Source: Macrococcoides psychrotolerans
Lineage (GTDB): Bacteria > Bacillota > Bacilli > Staphylococcales > Staphylococcaceae
DNA length: 64,000 nucleotides
Assembly (NCBI RefSeq): GCF_038095555.1
Contig: NZ_CP124591.1
Span: forward strand, 1,860,001-1,924,000
Reading direction: 5' to 3'
Shown here piece after piece: positions 15,970 through 25,370 of this stretch. Both the position numbers and the translations under genes were made by a program. The stretch's first letter is position 1. The number at the start of each line of letters is the position of its first letter. A model generated the notes under the pieces. The model searched no databases. It was not told the origin of the DNA and was given only the letters and a program-made list of their open reading frames with translations.

Positions 15970-17265
15970 CTAATTTAATTCATTGAGTAAGTTAATAATG
16001 GATCCTTTTAATTCTGGATCTCGAATATTAAGTATAAGCTCTTTTGGATAATAAAGCTTATAATCCTTTCTATCTAACCCGGTAATACTATTAATAATAA
16101 CAGATTGCGTACTGATTTCCTTAATTTTGTTATTGCGTGTTAACAGATGGATTGGCTTTCGTTTATTAATGCCGGGTCGGTTGTAATCATAGGGTAAGTC
16201 ACTGAAAGCATCAAATACTAAATAGTATTCAGAGTCAATTCCTGCTTTTTCAAACAAATCAGTCAGCTCTGCAATGGTAATCTGGCTGCCGTCAAATGGT
16301 AAGTACTTAAAGAGATCACGATTAACAAAACGGCGAGACAAATCACTCAGTATCGCATCTTCTTCATCAATCCACTCCTGAAGATAATAGTTAATTACCA
16401 TCTCATCTAACTTCAAATAATGTGTAACATCAACATCCTTCGAGTTAAAGAACGGTACTAAATATTTTGGCGGCTCTTTAAACTTATATCCTTCGTCATA
16501 CAGTAGCTTGGCACGCTTAAAAACGCGATTAAGTAGTACTTCTCCACCTCGACTTACCGGATGAAAGTAGACCTGCCAGTACATCTGGTAACGGCTCATC
16601 AAATAATCTTCTACAGCGTGCATACCACTTTCTTTAATCACAACTTCATCTTCTGTCGGACGCATCAGCCTTAACACACGTTCCATATCGAAACTACCAT
16701 AGCTTACCCCTGTATAATATGCATCGCGCTGAAGGTAATCCATTCTATCTGCATCAATTTGAGATGAAATCATAGATATGACAAGCTTATTTGCATGTGT
16801 CTTATTAATTACATCCGCCACTTCTTTAGGGAAGTCAGAATGCACTCTAGATAACACTTCATTGACTTCAGTAGGTCCAAGAATGATTTTTTGCGTATAC
16901 GCTTCATGATCAGTGTCGAATATTTTCTCAAAGCAATGTGAGAATGGTCCATGTCCTAAATCATGCAGTAATGCAGCACACAGTGCTAACGGACGATCTT
17001 CCTCATTCCATGCAGAGCGTCCCATAAAGATTTCATCAATCATGCGACGTACAATTTCATAGACACCTAATGAATGATTAAAGCGAGAATGCTCCGCAGA
17101 ATGAAATGCCAGATAGAGCGTTCCAAGCTGCTTTATGCGACGCAATCTCTGAAATTCTTTTGTTTTAATTAAATCCCAGATAATCTGATCGCGGACATGT
17201 ATGTAGCGATGTACGGGATCTTTAAAAACTTTTTCTTCAGGCATTTTCTTAAACTGGTAGCTCAT
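15970..17265 (-). CDS. HD-domain phosphohydrolase (YwfO-like)
   Basis: The 431-residue protein is an HD-superfamily phosphohydrolase like Bacillus YwfO and the dNTP triphosphohydrolases. HD metal ligands are visible: RFNHSLGVYE, LLHDLGHGPFSHCFE and the SSQIDADRMDYLQRDAYYTG block. The N terminus (DPVHRYIHV) is diagnostic of the SAMHD1-like subgroup, which often hydrolyses dNTPs to deoxynucleosides and triphosphate. Preferred start ATG 17265 with AGGAGG upstream. dNTP hydrolysis is from family knowledge. Confidence 0.92.
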   Translation of the reverse strand: MSYQFKKMPEEKVFKDPVHRYIHVRDQIIWDLIKTKEFQRLRRIKQLGTLYLAFHSAEHSRFNHSLGVYEIVRRMIDEIFMGRSAWNEEDRPLALCAALLHDLGHGPFSHCFEKIFDTDHEAYTQKIILGPTEVNEVLSRVHSDFPKEVADVINKTHANKLVISMISSQIDADRMDYLQRDAYYTGVSYGSFDMERVLRLMRPTEDEVVIKESGMHAVEDYLMSRYQMYWQVYFHPVSRGGEVLLNRVFKRAKLLYDEGYKFKEPPKYLVPFFNSKDVDVTHYLKLDEMVINYYLQEWIDEEDAILSDLSRRFVNRDLFKYLPFDGSQITIAELTDLFEKAGIDSEYYLVFDAFSDLPYDYNRPGINKRKPIHLLTRNNKIKEISTQSVIINSITGLDRKDYKLYYPKELILNIRDPELKGSIINLLNELN

Positions 17266-17399
17266 AGGGTCCTCCTAAACATTCTTATCAACTTCATCTT
17301 ATCATAGAATGTTGATATCTATAATTTTTAAGAATTATTATAATATTTTAAGAAATATTCAATGTTTCTTAATGGGTCCCTATTTACAAAAAAATAGCC

Positions 17400-17436
17400 C
17401 AATAAAAAACTCTGCATATGCAGAGCTTTTTTATTG
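17400..17436 (-). terminator. Terminator of the hydratase gene
   Basis: The inverted repeat CAATAAAAAACTCTGCA / TGCAGAGCTTTTTTATTG spans 17400-17436; on the minus strand it ends in TTTTTTATTG. It overlaps the stop codon of the minus-strand hydratase gene (17431). Confidence 0.82.
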
Positions 17437-18186
17437 GACTTCTATCTTTACTTCGCCTACTGTCTCATAGACCGCTTTATAAATCCCTTTTTCAAGACGC
17501 TTTGGCAAAATAAATGTTCCAGATGAGACAAACATTCCTTGTGTAAGTTTTCTGTCGTATTCAGCAATCGCTTCAACGAGCCATTTCACACTTTCTACTG
17601 GATGTCCTAATACTTCAGACGAACGCCCTTCAGCAATCACTTCATCATTTAAATATAGTGTTCCTTTTATATCTTTAATGTCATCATAACTGCAAACCTT
17701 ACCTTCACCAAAGACAACGGCTCCGCTCACGGCGCTATCAGTAACAATTTCGGCTACGCTCATATTTGGAAACCAATTCGTATAACGCGCATCCGGAAGT
17801 TCAATTCCTGGTGCTATAACACATTTCCTCATGATATCAGATACACTATCTCCTTGCTCTAATGTTTCTTTCACAATAAACACGAGTTCAAGTTCTAGTA
17901 ATCCTTCATTGAATTCACCTAGAGCGACACGTTCCGATAATATCGTTTTATCTGTCATCGCACCATATAATGGACTATCACTATTAAACATACGCTGTGT
18001 CTCTTCGCTCGTAAGAGAAACTTTATAGCCTTTTAACGTTTCTGTTTGCTCTTTTAATTTCAAAACCTCATGCTGTACATCATATGCTGTTGCTAGAGAC
18101 ATCGTTTCAGGAACAATATGTTCTTCTAGCACCTTTCTTTGCTGATATGCATCAAACAATGGTTCAACATATTGATTGCTACTCAT
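17431..18186 (-). CDS. 2-keto-4-pentenoate hydratase-like protein (FAH fold)
   Basis: The 251-residue protein has the fumarylacetoacetase fold of MhpD/HpcG hydratases: KGYKVSLTSEETQRMF at about 47-62, the metal-binding acidic run GLLELELVFIV, PGIELPDARY, and VSSGTFILPKR near the C terminus. Such enzymes add water to 2-oxo-dienoates in aromatic meta-cleavage pathways. No other aromatic-degradation gene is nearby, so the true substrate is unclear; in staphylococci such lone homologues are also of unknown role. The ATG at 18186 overlaps no gene and follows AGGGAG. Confidence 0.82.
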   Translation of the reverse strand: MSSNQYVEPLFDAYQQRKVLEEHIVPETMSLATAYDVQHEVLKLKEQTETLKGYKVSLTSEETQRMFNSDSPLYGAMTDKTILSERVALGEFNEGLLELELVFIVKETLEQGDSVSDIMRKCVIAPGIELPDARYTNWFPNMSVAEIVTDSAVSGAVVFGEGKVCSYDDIKDIKGTLYLNDEVIAEGRSSEVLGHPVESVKWLVEAIAEYDRKLTQGMFVSSGTFILPKRLEKGIYKAVYETVGEVKIEVQ

Positions 18187-18197
18187 AAAAACACTCC

Positions 18198-18671
18198 CTA
18201 TAATGTCTTTTTAAGCAGACCAGATAATACTTTCTCACCAAGAATGTCTTCTTCATACTCACGTACAAGCTCGAACCCTTCTCTATAATAAAACTTCGTT
18301 GCACGTTCATTGTCCAGTGCAACCTCAACAAAGACTGCATCATACGTGTCGAAATAAGACAGACCATTATGCAGGAGTGCCCTACCGATCGCATGACGCT
18401 GATGCTCTGGCAAGACATAGATAGCAGATAAATTCAGAGCTTTTCCGTAGATGAAATTTGCGAATCCTACGATTTCTCCATCTACTTCCGCTACTAAAAA
18501 TAGTGTCTCTTTAATTCTCTTTTCTAGTCTTGAAGTGCTGAACGATGCTTCTAAAAATTGAACACTTGTGCTCGCTGTCATTATATTCTTATATGTATCG
18601 TGCCATGCTTTTGTGACCACATTTTTGATTTGAACAATATCATCTTGTGCTGCTTTACGAATACTTACCAT
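18198..18671 (-). CDS. GNAT family N-acetyltransferase
   Basis: The 157-residue protein has the GNAT acetyl-CoA loop (YVLPEHQRHAIGRALL, about residues 78-93) between strands 4 and 5 and the VEVALDNERATKFYYREGF C-terminal pattern of RimI/PhnO-like acyltransferases. The acceptor is unknown. The ATG at 18671 sits nine bases from AGGAG; the ATG at 18677 is too close. It lies 11 bases upstream of the hydratase gene and is probably co-transcribed. Confidence 0.88.
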   Translation of the reverse strand: MVSIRKAAQDDIVQIKNVVTKAWHDTYKNIMTASTSVQFLEASFSTSRLEKRIKETLFLVAEVDGEIVGFANFIYGKALNLSAIYVLPEHQRHAIGRALLHNGLSYFDTYDAVFVEVALDNERATKFYYREGFELVREYEEDILGEKVLSGLLKKTL

Positions 18672-18749
18672 TTCCATTCTCTCCTACTTCAGTTTAAAAA
18701 ATTAATATCTTTTAATTATACCATTTAATTATCAGAATTGCACGACAAC

Positions 18750-19865
18750 TTAATTGAACTGTGTTCGCTTTAAAGCTGGAGTCCCTATTGTTGTCGCACA
18801 CTTAATAAACGTTAAATAGTTCAACTGTTTCATCGGAGAGAGATGTTTAATATAGATATAATGATATTCTAGATATGGTCTTGATCCTCGCGCTAATTTA
18901 TAATCTTTGGCACCTGCACTGTTATTAATAGCATATCCATTACGCTTAGCAAATTCATATAACAATCCACTCGTTATAAAATAGAGGTGTTTAATGGATT
19001 GATTCATACCAAAATAAGCTGGAAATAATGTGTTCCCCGCTTCCTGTACAGCCATAAACGATACGATGCGCTCTTCATCCTTTAAGACAAACCACTGCAA
19101 ATTCGTAGACTCATACATAAACTTAAAGAATTCAGCTGTATAGTGTGGATTAAAATGAGAATACTTATCTAAATATACTTGTTCATATAATGGAACTAAT
19201 TGCGCAAAGTCATCATCTTCAAGCGTCATCGTAAATGTTAATCCACTCTTATTAAATTTCTTAATATCTTTCTTTAAATCTTTACGTTCGTTCTTATTGT
19301 GCTGTTCATTGCTATCATATATGTATACTGCTCGAGATATAAGACGTTCGTAACCCGCGTTATTAAGCAATTTCATTTCATGCTTATGAAATTTATCATT
19401 TAATGTACGGAAGCAGATGGCATGCTTTGGATAACGCTCTGATAGCAGCTTTGTAATCAACTCAATTTGGTCAAATTCACACCCTTCATACATTGTTGTC
19501 GACATAAAAGAAGGGAATACCGTTACTGTTTTTTCACATGCTGGATTCAGCACAAAGCGCCCGACTGTAAGCATTGCATTCGTTACAGGTTTTAAATATG
19601 CAGGCAGGTTCATACGGTTTGTTTCGCTTACCATTTCATCAATATACTGACCCCTAAACGAATGAATCCACGATTGATTCATTCCGCCGTCTTTAATGCT
19701 GAACGGGATAAGCTGTCCATTCAATATCATAACTTCTACACGGGCATGCACATTCCTGATGCCACGCGTAATACCTTCCATCATATAACGTAAATATTCA
19801 CGCTCTTTAATGCCAATAACAATCTGTTCAAATGGTATCTCTGTATAAGTGCTATAGAATGTCAT
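18750..19865 (-). CDS. FemAB-like GNAT-fold acyltransferase paired with ATP-grasp
   Basis: The 371-residue protein shows a two-lobe layout. The C-terminal lobe (about 195-345) looks like an Acetyltransf_6/BioF2-type domain as seen in FemAB relatives: ERKDLKKDIKKFNKSG, the PHYTAEFFKFM helix, FFVLKDEE-type strand (LQWFVLKDEERIVSF), and a final ARGSRPYLEYHY motif. There is no signal peptide or membrane segment. It starts 11 bases after the ATP-grasp stop, so they form a two-gene operon. Substrate and product are unknown; modification of a peptide or surface polymer by amino-acyl or acyl transfer is inference. Confidence 0.75.
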   Translation of the reverse strand: MTFYSTYTEIPFEQIVIGIKEREYLRYMMEGITRGIRNVHARVEVMILNGQLIPFSIKDGGMNQSWIHSFRGQYIDEMVSETNRMNLPAYLKPVTNAMLTVGRFVLNPACEKTVTVFPSFMSTTMYEGCEFDQIELITKLLSERYPKHAICFRTLNDKFHKHEMKLLNNAGYERLISRAVYIYDSNEQHNKNERKDLKKDIKKFNKSGLTFTMTLEDDDFAQLVPLYEQVYLDKYSHFNPHYTAEFFKFMYESTNLQWFVLKDEERIVSFMAVQEAGNTLFPAYFGMNQSIKHLYFITSGLLYEFAKRNGYAINNSAGAKDYKLARGSRPYLEYHYIYIKHLSPMKQLNYLTFIKCATTIGTPALKRTQFN

Positions 19866-19875
19866 ACACAATCCT

Positions 19876-20988
19876 CTATTTCTTTGTCATAAGGTCATCG
19901 TTCCACTCAATATCATAAGTCGTAATCGTATTCACAGTCGTCTTCAGTGACTTCGCTGTTAACCACCACTGCGCACCACTGATAAGCTGCTCAAAGAATA
20001 TCCCTTTTTCACTCGGATGCCAGAATATATCCTTGCCGTACTTCAAACGTTCTAAGTTATGTTTCTTAGGTCGCATAATGAAGTTATAGAGGGATACGAA
20101 TATTAGCTGACGCGCTTCATATTTCGGTGTGCACGACTTTAACTCCCATACTTCAGGTTGCATAAATAAGGCACCATTAGTTGCACGCGGGTTACACTCA
20201 ATAAAGTAATATTCACCGGTTGTATCACAATGAATCACATCAAATGCGATTTGATATGACCAGTTTAAATTGCGAATAACGCTTTCGATAATTTCCTGTA
20301 GTGTCTCATTTTTCTGCGAATGAAAGTGTGTTGAACAATTGTAACTATCATGTGTGTTCGATAAATATAACGATGTACTTAAACTTCTTCCTTCATACGC
20401 AAAGCTATAAGAACACCATTCTGTCCCTTTAATTAATGTCTGAATCATAAACGGAAATTCGATTAATCGCTGATTCTCTAACTCCATACGTGATAATTTA
20501 CGTACGGATTGTCCGAAGCGTCCATATGGCTGCTTAACAATATATTCATTTCCTGGGTAATCATTCATAAACTCTGTTAAATCCTGATGATTCATAATAT
20601 ATTCTGTATCCGGGACTTTAAATCCCATCGCATCGATTAACTTTGTAAAGTTATATTTATTATGTACTGAAAGCATCTTCTGAATTTCTTCAACATAAAT
20701 AGGTGCATTAATTTGTAATTTCATATAAGAAAGATAGAACGACTCTTCATTCAATGGTATAACAAGATCAATGTGATATGTGTCGATAATATCATTAATA
20801 TCCTGAATATAGAGTTCTGTAGAAAATCGTGGAGAAGTGGTTATTATAAATTGCTCAATAAACTTTGACTTCTTAATACTTACTTTCTTCGTAGAGTCCG
20901 ATAGGTAAACCTTTCTACCAAGCGCGACCTGCTGTTGCACTACTTCATACGAAATTGGTGCACGAGCACCAGTAATCAATATATTCAC
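19876..20988 (-). CDS. ATP-grasp domain carboxylate-amine ligase of unknown substrate
   Basis: The 370-residue protein has a pre-ATP-grasp Rossmann-like domain (NILITGARAPISYEV), an ATP-grasp body with the lysine segment NEYIVKQPYGRFGQSVR (about 155-170), and the metal-binding ECNPRATNG motif (about 265). These are carbamoyl-phosphate-synthetase/biotin-carboxylase-type features of peptide or amino-acid ligases. The start is taken as GTG 20988, eight bases after GGTGGA; the GTG at 21000 lies in that site. Partner gene is the FemAB-like protein directly downstream. No known cluster (cyanophycin, polyglutamate, peptide antibiotic) is seen around it. Confidence 0.8.
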   Translation of the reverse strand: MNILITGARAPISYEVVQQQVALGRKVYLSDSTKKVSIKKSKFIEQFIITTSPRFSTELYIQDINDIIDTYHIDLVIPLNEESFYLSYMKLQINAPIYVEEIQKMLSVHNKYNFTKLIDAMGFKVPDTEYIMNHQDLTEFMNDYPGNEYIVKQPYGRFGQSVRKLSRMELENQRLIEFPFMIQTLIKGTEWCSYSFAYEGRSLSTSLYLSNTHDSYNCSTHFHSQKNETLQEIIESVIRNLNWSYQIAFDVIHCDTTGEYYFIECNPRATNGALFMQPEVWELKSCTPKYEARQLIFVSLYNFIMRPKKHNLERLKYGKDIFWHPSEKGIFFEQLISGAQWWLTAKSLKTTVNTITTYDIEWNDDLMTKK

Positions 20989-21106
20989 GAAATCTTCCAC
21001 CTTTCATGTATGACACTTTATATTTATCGTAACAGAGAGATATTAAACACGTGTTAATTTGCATTAAAGAAATATGTGGAATATTAAGCTGTATATTTAA
21101 AAGTAT

Positions 21107-21143
21107 AAAAAAGCACAGAAAATATCATTCATTTTCTGTGCTT
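21107..21143 (-). terminator. Terminator of the DUF1450-lipL-pta unit
   Basis: AAGCACAGAAAAT (21111-21123) and ATTTTCTGTGCTT (21131-21143) form a perfect 13-pair stem; on the minus strand TTTTT follows. It lies just after the DUF1450 stop. Confidence 0.87.
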
Positions 21144-21151
21144 TAGTGCAT

Positions 21152-21481
21152 CTAACCTTTATTTAATTTCGCTTTTAGCTTCGCGTTCTGCTCATCCAGT
21201 CTGCGTTTACGTTCGGCATTACGCTTCGCTAAACGTGCCTCTTCTTCTGGATCACGTTTTTGAGAAAGACGTTTCTTCACTTTCTCCATCAGCTCATCTT
21301 CAGTAAGTGCTGCAAGCGGGCGATTGTTCACAAATGCAAAAGTTTTCTTACGTCCTGGTCCACAGTAAGACTGGCATGCAATTTCCACTTCAGCATCTGG
21401 GTCTAACTTTTCTAATTTTGGTAACAACGTTCTTAAACACACACCTTGGCAGTCATCACATACCTGAAACTTATTACGCAT
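21152..21481 (-). CDS. DUF1450 family protein with charged C-terminal tail
   Basis: The 109-residue protein has the DUF1450/UPF0349 (YuzB-like) cysteine pattern: CDDCQGVC near the N terminus and CQSYCGPG at about residues 37-44, within a thioredoxin-like half. Residues 62-109 form a highly charged helix (KKRLSQKRDPEEEARLAKRN ...) that is longer than in typical 75-85 residue members and may be a coiled coil. It follows lipL after five bases and is probably in the same operon. Role unknown. Confidence 0.82.
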   Translation of the reverse strand: MRNKFQVCDDCQGVCLRTLLPKLEKLDPDAEVEIACQSYCGPGRKKTFAFVNNRPLAALTEDELMEKVKKRLSQKRDPEEEARLAKRNAERKRRLDEQNAKLKAKLNKG

Positions 21482-21486
21482 TTATG

Positions 21487-22311
21487 TCACCCTTCCTGAT
21501 TTATCTTCAATTTACTATTACGTTCAATCATGCGCTCGAAATATATATTATACAATGTCCACATGTCGTTTGTCATCTCATTATTTGAAAGTGTTGCACC
21601 CAGTGCTTTCATCGCAAACAATAATTTAAACAGCACTTCTTCAACAGACAACTTTGTCTCGAGCAATTCTTCAAGGCTTGCCATGCATGATGGATCAATA
21701 TCCGGATAATGAAACTTCGTCTCTTGCCCGTTCAATGCAATGTCATAAAACTGACGCATCAGCTCGGCGCGCTCGCCGCCACTGCCCTCAATACACAAAT
21801 AAATCTGGACTGCAATTCCACCTTTAACACGGCGTTGCGATATGCCTGCAAACTTCTTACCATCAATGCTTAAGTCATAGCTCCCCGGACAATACGAGCG
21901 CGTAATTTCTTTCGCTTCAATACGTTTACCGTACGACGCAAACATCTCCTGCACAAGTTCGTACATGTACTCATAACCTGCATCAATCGAAAAGCTGATA
22001 TCCCCTTTAAATATGAGAGAAATATTCAGCACACCTGCATCAAGCACAACACCTAACCCTCCGGAATTACGTACAATCGCACCATATCCTTGATTATTCA
22101 AGTATTCTATCCCTTCAGCTAAATATGGTAATCTCGCATCATGAATTCCAAGTATAACGACATGATTATGTACCCACGTTCTCACTACAGAATCATTACC
22201 TTGACCCACTAAATGACAGTACATATCATCAAAACTAAAGGACTGCATCGGCTGCAGTCCTGTCGTATGATCAACATATTGCCATTTTCCTTCGAAAATG
22301 GAACCTGTCAT
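21487..22311 (-). CDS. lipL: Octanoyl-[GcvH]:protein N-octanoyltransferase
   Basis: LipL moves octanoyl groups from GcvH to E2 subunits in lipoate synthesis. The 274-residue product has the biotin/lipoate-ligase-fold motif RNSGGLGVVLDAGVLNISL (81-99) and the LipL signature YCPGSYDLSI with the nucleophilic Cys141, followed by KKFAGISQRR. The catalytic Cys distinguishes LipL from ATP-using LplA. The start overlaps the pta stop by one base. The pta-lipL order is the one I know from S. aureus and Bacillus ywf. Confidence 0.92.
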   Translation of the reverse strand: MTGSIFEGKWQYVDHTTGLQPMQSFSFDDMYCHLVGQGNDSVVRTWVHNHVVILGIHDARLPYLAEGIEYLNNQGYGAIVRNSGGLGVVLDAGVLNISLIFKGDISFSIDAGYEYMYELVQEMFASYGKRIEAKEITRSYCPGSYDLSIDGKKFAGISQRRVKGGIAVQIYLCIEGSGGERAELMRQFYDIALNGQETKFHYPDIDPSCMASLEELLETKLSVEEVLFKLLFAMKALGATLSNNEMTNDMWTLYNIYFERMIERNSKLKINQEG

Positions 22312-23300
22312 TATAGTGATTGTGCTGCAGTAATGATTGATAATGATACTACATCTTCAGTAGAACATCCGCGTGATAAATCATTTACTGGTGCATTTAA
22401 TCCTTGTAAGATTGGTCCAACTGCGTCGAATCCACCTAAACGTTGTGCAATTTTGTAACCGATGTTACCCGCTTCTAATGAAGGGAATACGAATACATTT
22501 GCATCACCTTGAATTGGAGACTCAGGTGCTTTCTTCGCTGCAACTGAAGGAACAAACGCTGCATCAAACTGGAATTCACCATCAATTACGACACCTTGTA
22601 AATCGCTTTCTGAAGCTAACTTCTCCTGTGCTAATTTCGTTGCTTCTGTTACTTTCTCAGTTTCAGGTGTTTTTGCTGAACCTTTCGTTGAGAAGCTTAA
22701 CATTGCAACTTTCGGTTCCATACCGAATTGTTTTGCAGTCTTCGCTGATTCAATCGCAATCTCGGCTAATGCTTGTGAATCTAATTGAGGGTTAATTGCA
22801 CAGTCACCCATAACGTACTGTTCTTCTCCACGCATCATGAAGAATACACCTGATGTACGAGATACGCCTGGCTTCGTCTTAATAATTTGTAATGCAGGAC
22901 GTACAGTATCCGCTGTAGAATGTGCTGCACCTGATACTAAGCCAGCTGCATGACCAGCATATACTAACATCGTACCAAAATAGTTCGGATCCTTTAACAT
23001 TTCAGTCGCTTGTTCTTCTGTCGCTTTACCTTTACGGCGCTCTACAAACTTCGCAATTAAGTCTTCACGTAATTCGCTCGTAGCCGGGTCCATTATTTCA
23101 ATACCATCAATCGCAACACCTAACTTTGTAGCAAGTGCTTCGATTTCAGCTTTATCACCTAGAACGATAGGTGCAACTTTATCACCTTTATGTAACTCAA
23201 CTGCAGCTTGTAATACTCTCTCATCGTTACCTTCAGGTAGTACAATCTTCACATTCTTCCCTGAAAGTTTCTCGTTTAATACTTCTAATAAATTAGCCAT
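22311..23300 (-). CDS. pta: Phosphate acetyltransferase
   Basis: The 329-residue enzyme converts acetyl-CoA plus phosphate to acetyl phosphate in the Pta-AckA overflow pathway. Diagnostic segments are NEKLSGKNVKIVLPEGND at the N terminus, FGTMLVYAGHAAGLVSGAAHSTADTVRPALQ in the centre and GDANVFVFPSLEAGNIGYKI near the C terminus. Length is standard. The ATG at 23300 has GGGAGG upstream. It is divergent from hemQ, as in staphylococci, and co-transcribed with lipL. Confidence 0.98.
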   Translation of the reverse strand: MANLLEVLNEKLSGKNVKIVLPEGNDERVLQAAVELHKGDKVAPIVLGDKAEIEALATKLGVAIDGIEIMDPATSELREDLIAKFVERRKGKATEEQATEMLKDPNYFGTMLVYAGHAAGLVSGAAHSTADTVRPALQIIKTKPGVSRTSGVFFMMRGEEQYVMGDCAINPQLDSQALAEIAIESAKTAKQFGMEPKVAMLSFSTKGSAKTPETEKVTEATKLAQEKLASESDLQGVVIDGEFQFDAAFVPSVAAKKAPESPIQGDANVFVFPSLEAGNIGYKIAQRLGGFDAVGPILQGLNAPVNDLSRGCSTEDVVSLSIITAAQSL

Positions 23301-23451
23301 AATAGCCTCCCGAATGAATTAAATTATTTCCGTACCTATTATAAACCTAATTGCATTATTTTTCACGTCATCAATTTGTAGATTATAAGAAATTACTTAT
23401 ACCATTATATATGTTAGAATAAACATGATTAAATTTAAGGAGAGATGGATA

Positions 23452-24201
23452 ATGAATGAAGCAGCAAAGACATTAGACGGATGGTATAGTTTACATCTAT
23501 TCTATGCAATCGATTTTACAAGCCTTAAAATTTTAGAACAAAGCGAAAGAACTGCGATGGTTGAAGAGTTTAAAGCGTTTATCAACACTTTAGAAGACAA
23601 CCATAGTGCAAAGGAAGGTTCATATGCGTTATACAACATTACAGGACAGAAAGCTGACTTAATGCTCTGGGTTTTACGCCCTGAAATGAAAGACTTAACA
23701 GCACTTGAAAACAAATTCAACAAACTTGCAATTAGAGATTTCTTAATCCCTACATATTCATACGTTTCAGTAATTGAGTTAAGCAACTACTTAGCGGGTG
23801 ACTCAAATGAAGACCCATATGAAAACCCACATATTAAAGCAAGATTATACCCGGAATTACCACGCTCTGAATATGTATGTTTCTATCCAATGGATAAACG
23901 TCGTCAAGGTGAAGACAATTGGTATATGTTAGATATGGATCACCGCAAAGGACTTATGCGTTCACACGGCATGATCGGTCGTGGCTATGCAGGCATCGTT
24001 AAACAATTTATCACAGGATCTGTAGGATTCGACGATTATGAATGGGGTGTTACACTCTTCTCAGACGATGTATTACAATTTAAGAAACTTGTATACGAAA
24101 TGAGATTCGACGAAGTATCAGCACGTTACGGTGAGTTTGGCGGCTTCTACGTCGGAAACATTCTTACAGTAAATGACCTTCAAGATTTATTTGCATTATA
24201 A
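23452..24201 (+). CDS. hemQ: Coproheme decarboxylase
   Basis: HemQ oxidatively decarboxylates coproheme III to heme b, the last step of the coproporphyrin-dependent pathway of Firmicutes. The 249-residue product carries the expected residues: Tyr145 and Lys149 in FYPMDKRR, and the proximal heme ligand His172 in MRSHG, matching S. aureus HemQ numbering. It is a chlorite-dismutase fold. The ATG at 23452 has AAGGAG nine bases upstream; the upstream ATG 23425 lacks a binding site. It is monocistronic. Confidence 0.97.
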   Translation: MNEAAKTLDGWYSLHLFYAIDFTSLKILEQSERTAMVEEFKAFINTLEDNHSAKEGSYALYNITGQKADLMLWVLRPEMKDLTALENKFNKLAIRDFLIPTYSYVSVIELSNYLAGDSNEDPYENPHIKARLYPELPRSEYVCFYPMDKRRQGEDNWYMLDMDHRKGLMRSHGMIGRGYAGIVKQFITGSVGFDDYEWGVTLFSDDVLQFKKLVYEMRFDEVSARYGEFGGFYVGNILTVNDLQDLFAL

Positions 24202-24241
24202 AAATAATGCGTGTGTCAAAAGACACACGCATTATTTTTAT
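24201..24241. terminator. Bidirectional terminator between hemQ and sstD-like gene
   Basis: AAAATAATGCGTGTGTC (24201-24217) and GACACACGCATTATTTT (24222-24238) make a perfect 17-pair stem. It abuts both stop codons and serves both convergent genes. Confidence 0.9.
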
Positions 24242-25278
24242 TTATAAGCTTTCTCTACTTCTTCAATTTGTTTCACAATCGTTACTGCACCACCGCTTGA
24301 GAAGTACCATAAGTATGGATCTACTTCTACGACTTTATTATCTTTAATTGCGTTAACGTTTTTAATAACATCATTTGATAACGCTTGTTCAGCTGAAGAC
24401 TTACCACCTACAGCTACTCCACGGTCCATCGCAAAGATAATATCCGGATTCTTCTTGTTGATATATTCAAAGTTAATTACTTGTCCGTGACCTTTTGCTG
24501 TAATATTTTCATCCGTTTCTTTCACGCCTAATACATCATGAATAAACCCGAAACGTCCGCCTTTACCGAATACAGAAAGTTCACCTTCATTTGCTAACAC
24601 GAACAATCCTTTTTTATCTGATTTCTCAGTCATTGCTTTAACTTCTTTGATTTTTTTATCTATGTCTGCAATAAGCTTTTCAGTTTCTTTCTCTTTACCG
24701 AAGATTTTGCCGATATTTTCAGTATTCACTTTAATACTATCGATATAGTTCTTATCATCTGCACCAACATATACAATTTGTGCTTTCGGTGCTGCTTTTT
24801 TCATTTCATCCATTACCTTCTGGTTAGCCTGACGACCTGAGATTAAGATAAGGTCTGGTTGCATTTCAGCTAATTTTTCAAAGTTTGGTTCTTTTAGGCT
24901 TCCTAAGTTTGCATATTTATCATCTTTATATTCTTTTAAGAATTCAGGTAAGCTACGGTTCCCTTCACCTTTTGGCATACCTTTTACGTTTTTATCCGCG
25001 CCAATTTCCTTTAATGTTGTAAGTGTTCCGTAATCAAATACTGCAACGCTTTTTGGGTTTTTAATTACTTCCACAGTTTCAGATACTTCTTTTGCGTCAC
25101 TACCGTCTTCTTTTTCACCCATTAACTTATATTTATTATCGATTTTTACTGTTTCAGCTTTGTCATTTGAACCACTTGATGTTTTGTCATCTGTTTTAGA
25201 AGTATCCTTCGTTCCTCCACATGCTGCTAATACTAAAATTAATGATAATGTGATAACTAATCCAATAATACGTTTCAT
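24238..25278 (-). CDS. sstD: Catechol siderophore-binding lipoprotein (SstD/YclQ-like)
   Basis: The 346-residue lipoprotein (signal peptide ending LAAC, Cys20, then a Ser/Asp-rich linker) is a type III binding protein for iron siderophores, with the SVAVFDYGTLTTLKEIGADKNV and FGKGGRFGFIHDVLG segments seen in the catecholate binders SstD and YclQ. It follows sstA-sstB-sstC in the order expected for sstABCD. Fur control comes from the operator before sstA. The ligand is inferred: catecholate siderophores or catecholamine-iron. Confidence 0.9.
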   Translation of the reverse strand: MKRIIGLVITLSLILVLAACGGTKDTSKTDDKTSSGSNDKAETVKIDNKYKLMGEKEDGSDAKEVSETVEVIKNPKSVAVFDYGTLTTLKEIGADKNVKGMPKGEGNRSLPEFLKEYKDDKYANLGSLKEPNFEKLAEMQPDLILISGRQANQKVMDEMKKAAPKAQIVYVGADDKNYIDSIKVNTENIGKIFGKEKETEKLIADIDKKIKEVKAMTEKSDKKGLFVLANEGELSVFGKGGRFGFIHDVLGVKETDENITAKGHGQVINFEYINKKNPDIIFAMDRGVAVGGKSSAEQALSNDVIKNVNAIKDNKVVEVDPYLWYFSSGGAVTIVKQIEEVEKAYK

Positions 25279-25370
25279 TTTCCAGTCTCCTTAGTGTAAT
25301 GTATTTCCCCCGTTTTATCGCTGCCCCATAGTAGTAATAACCCGGCAACACTCCTTTCGATGATTTAAGT

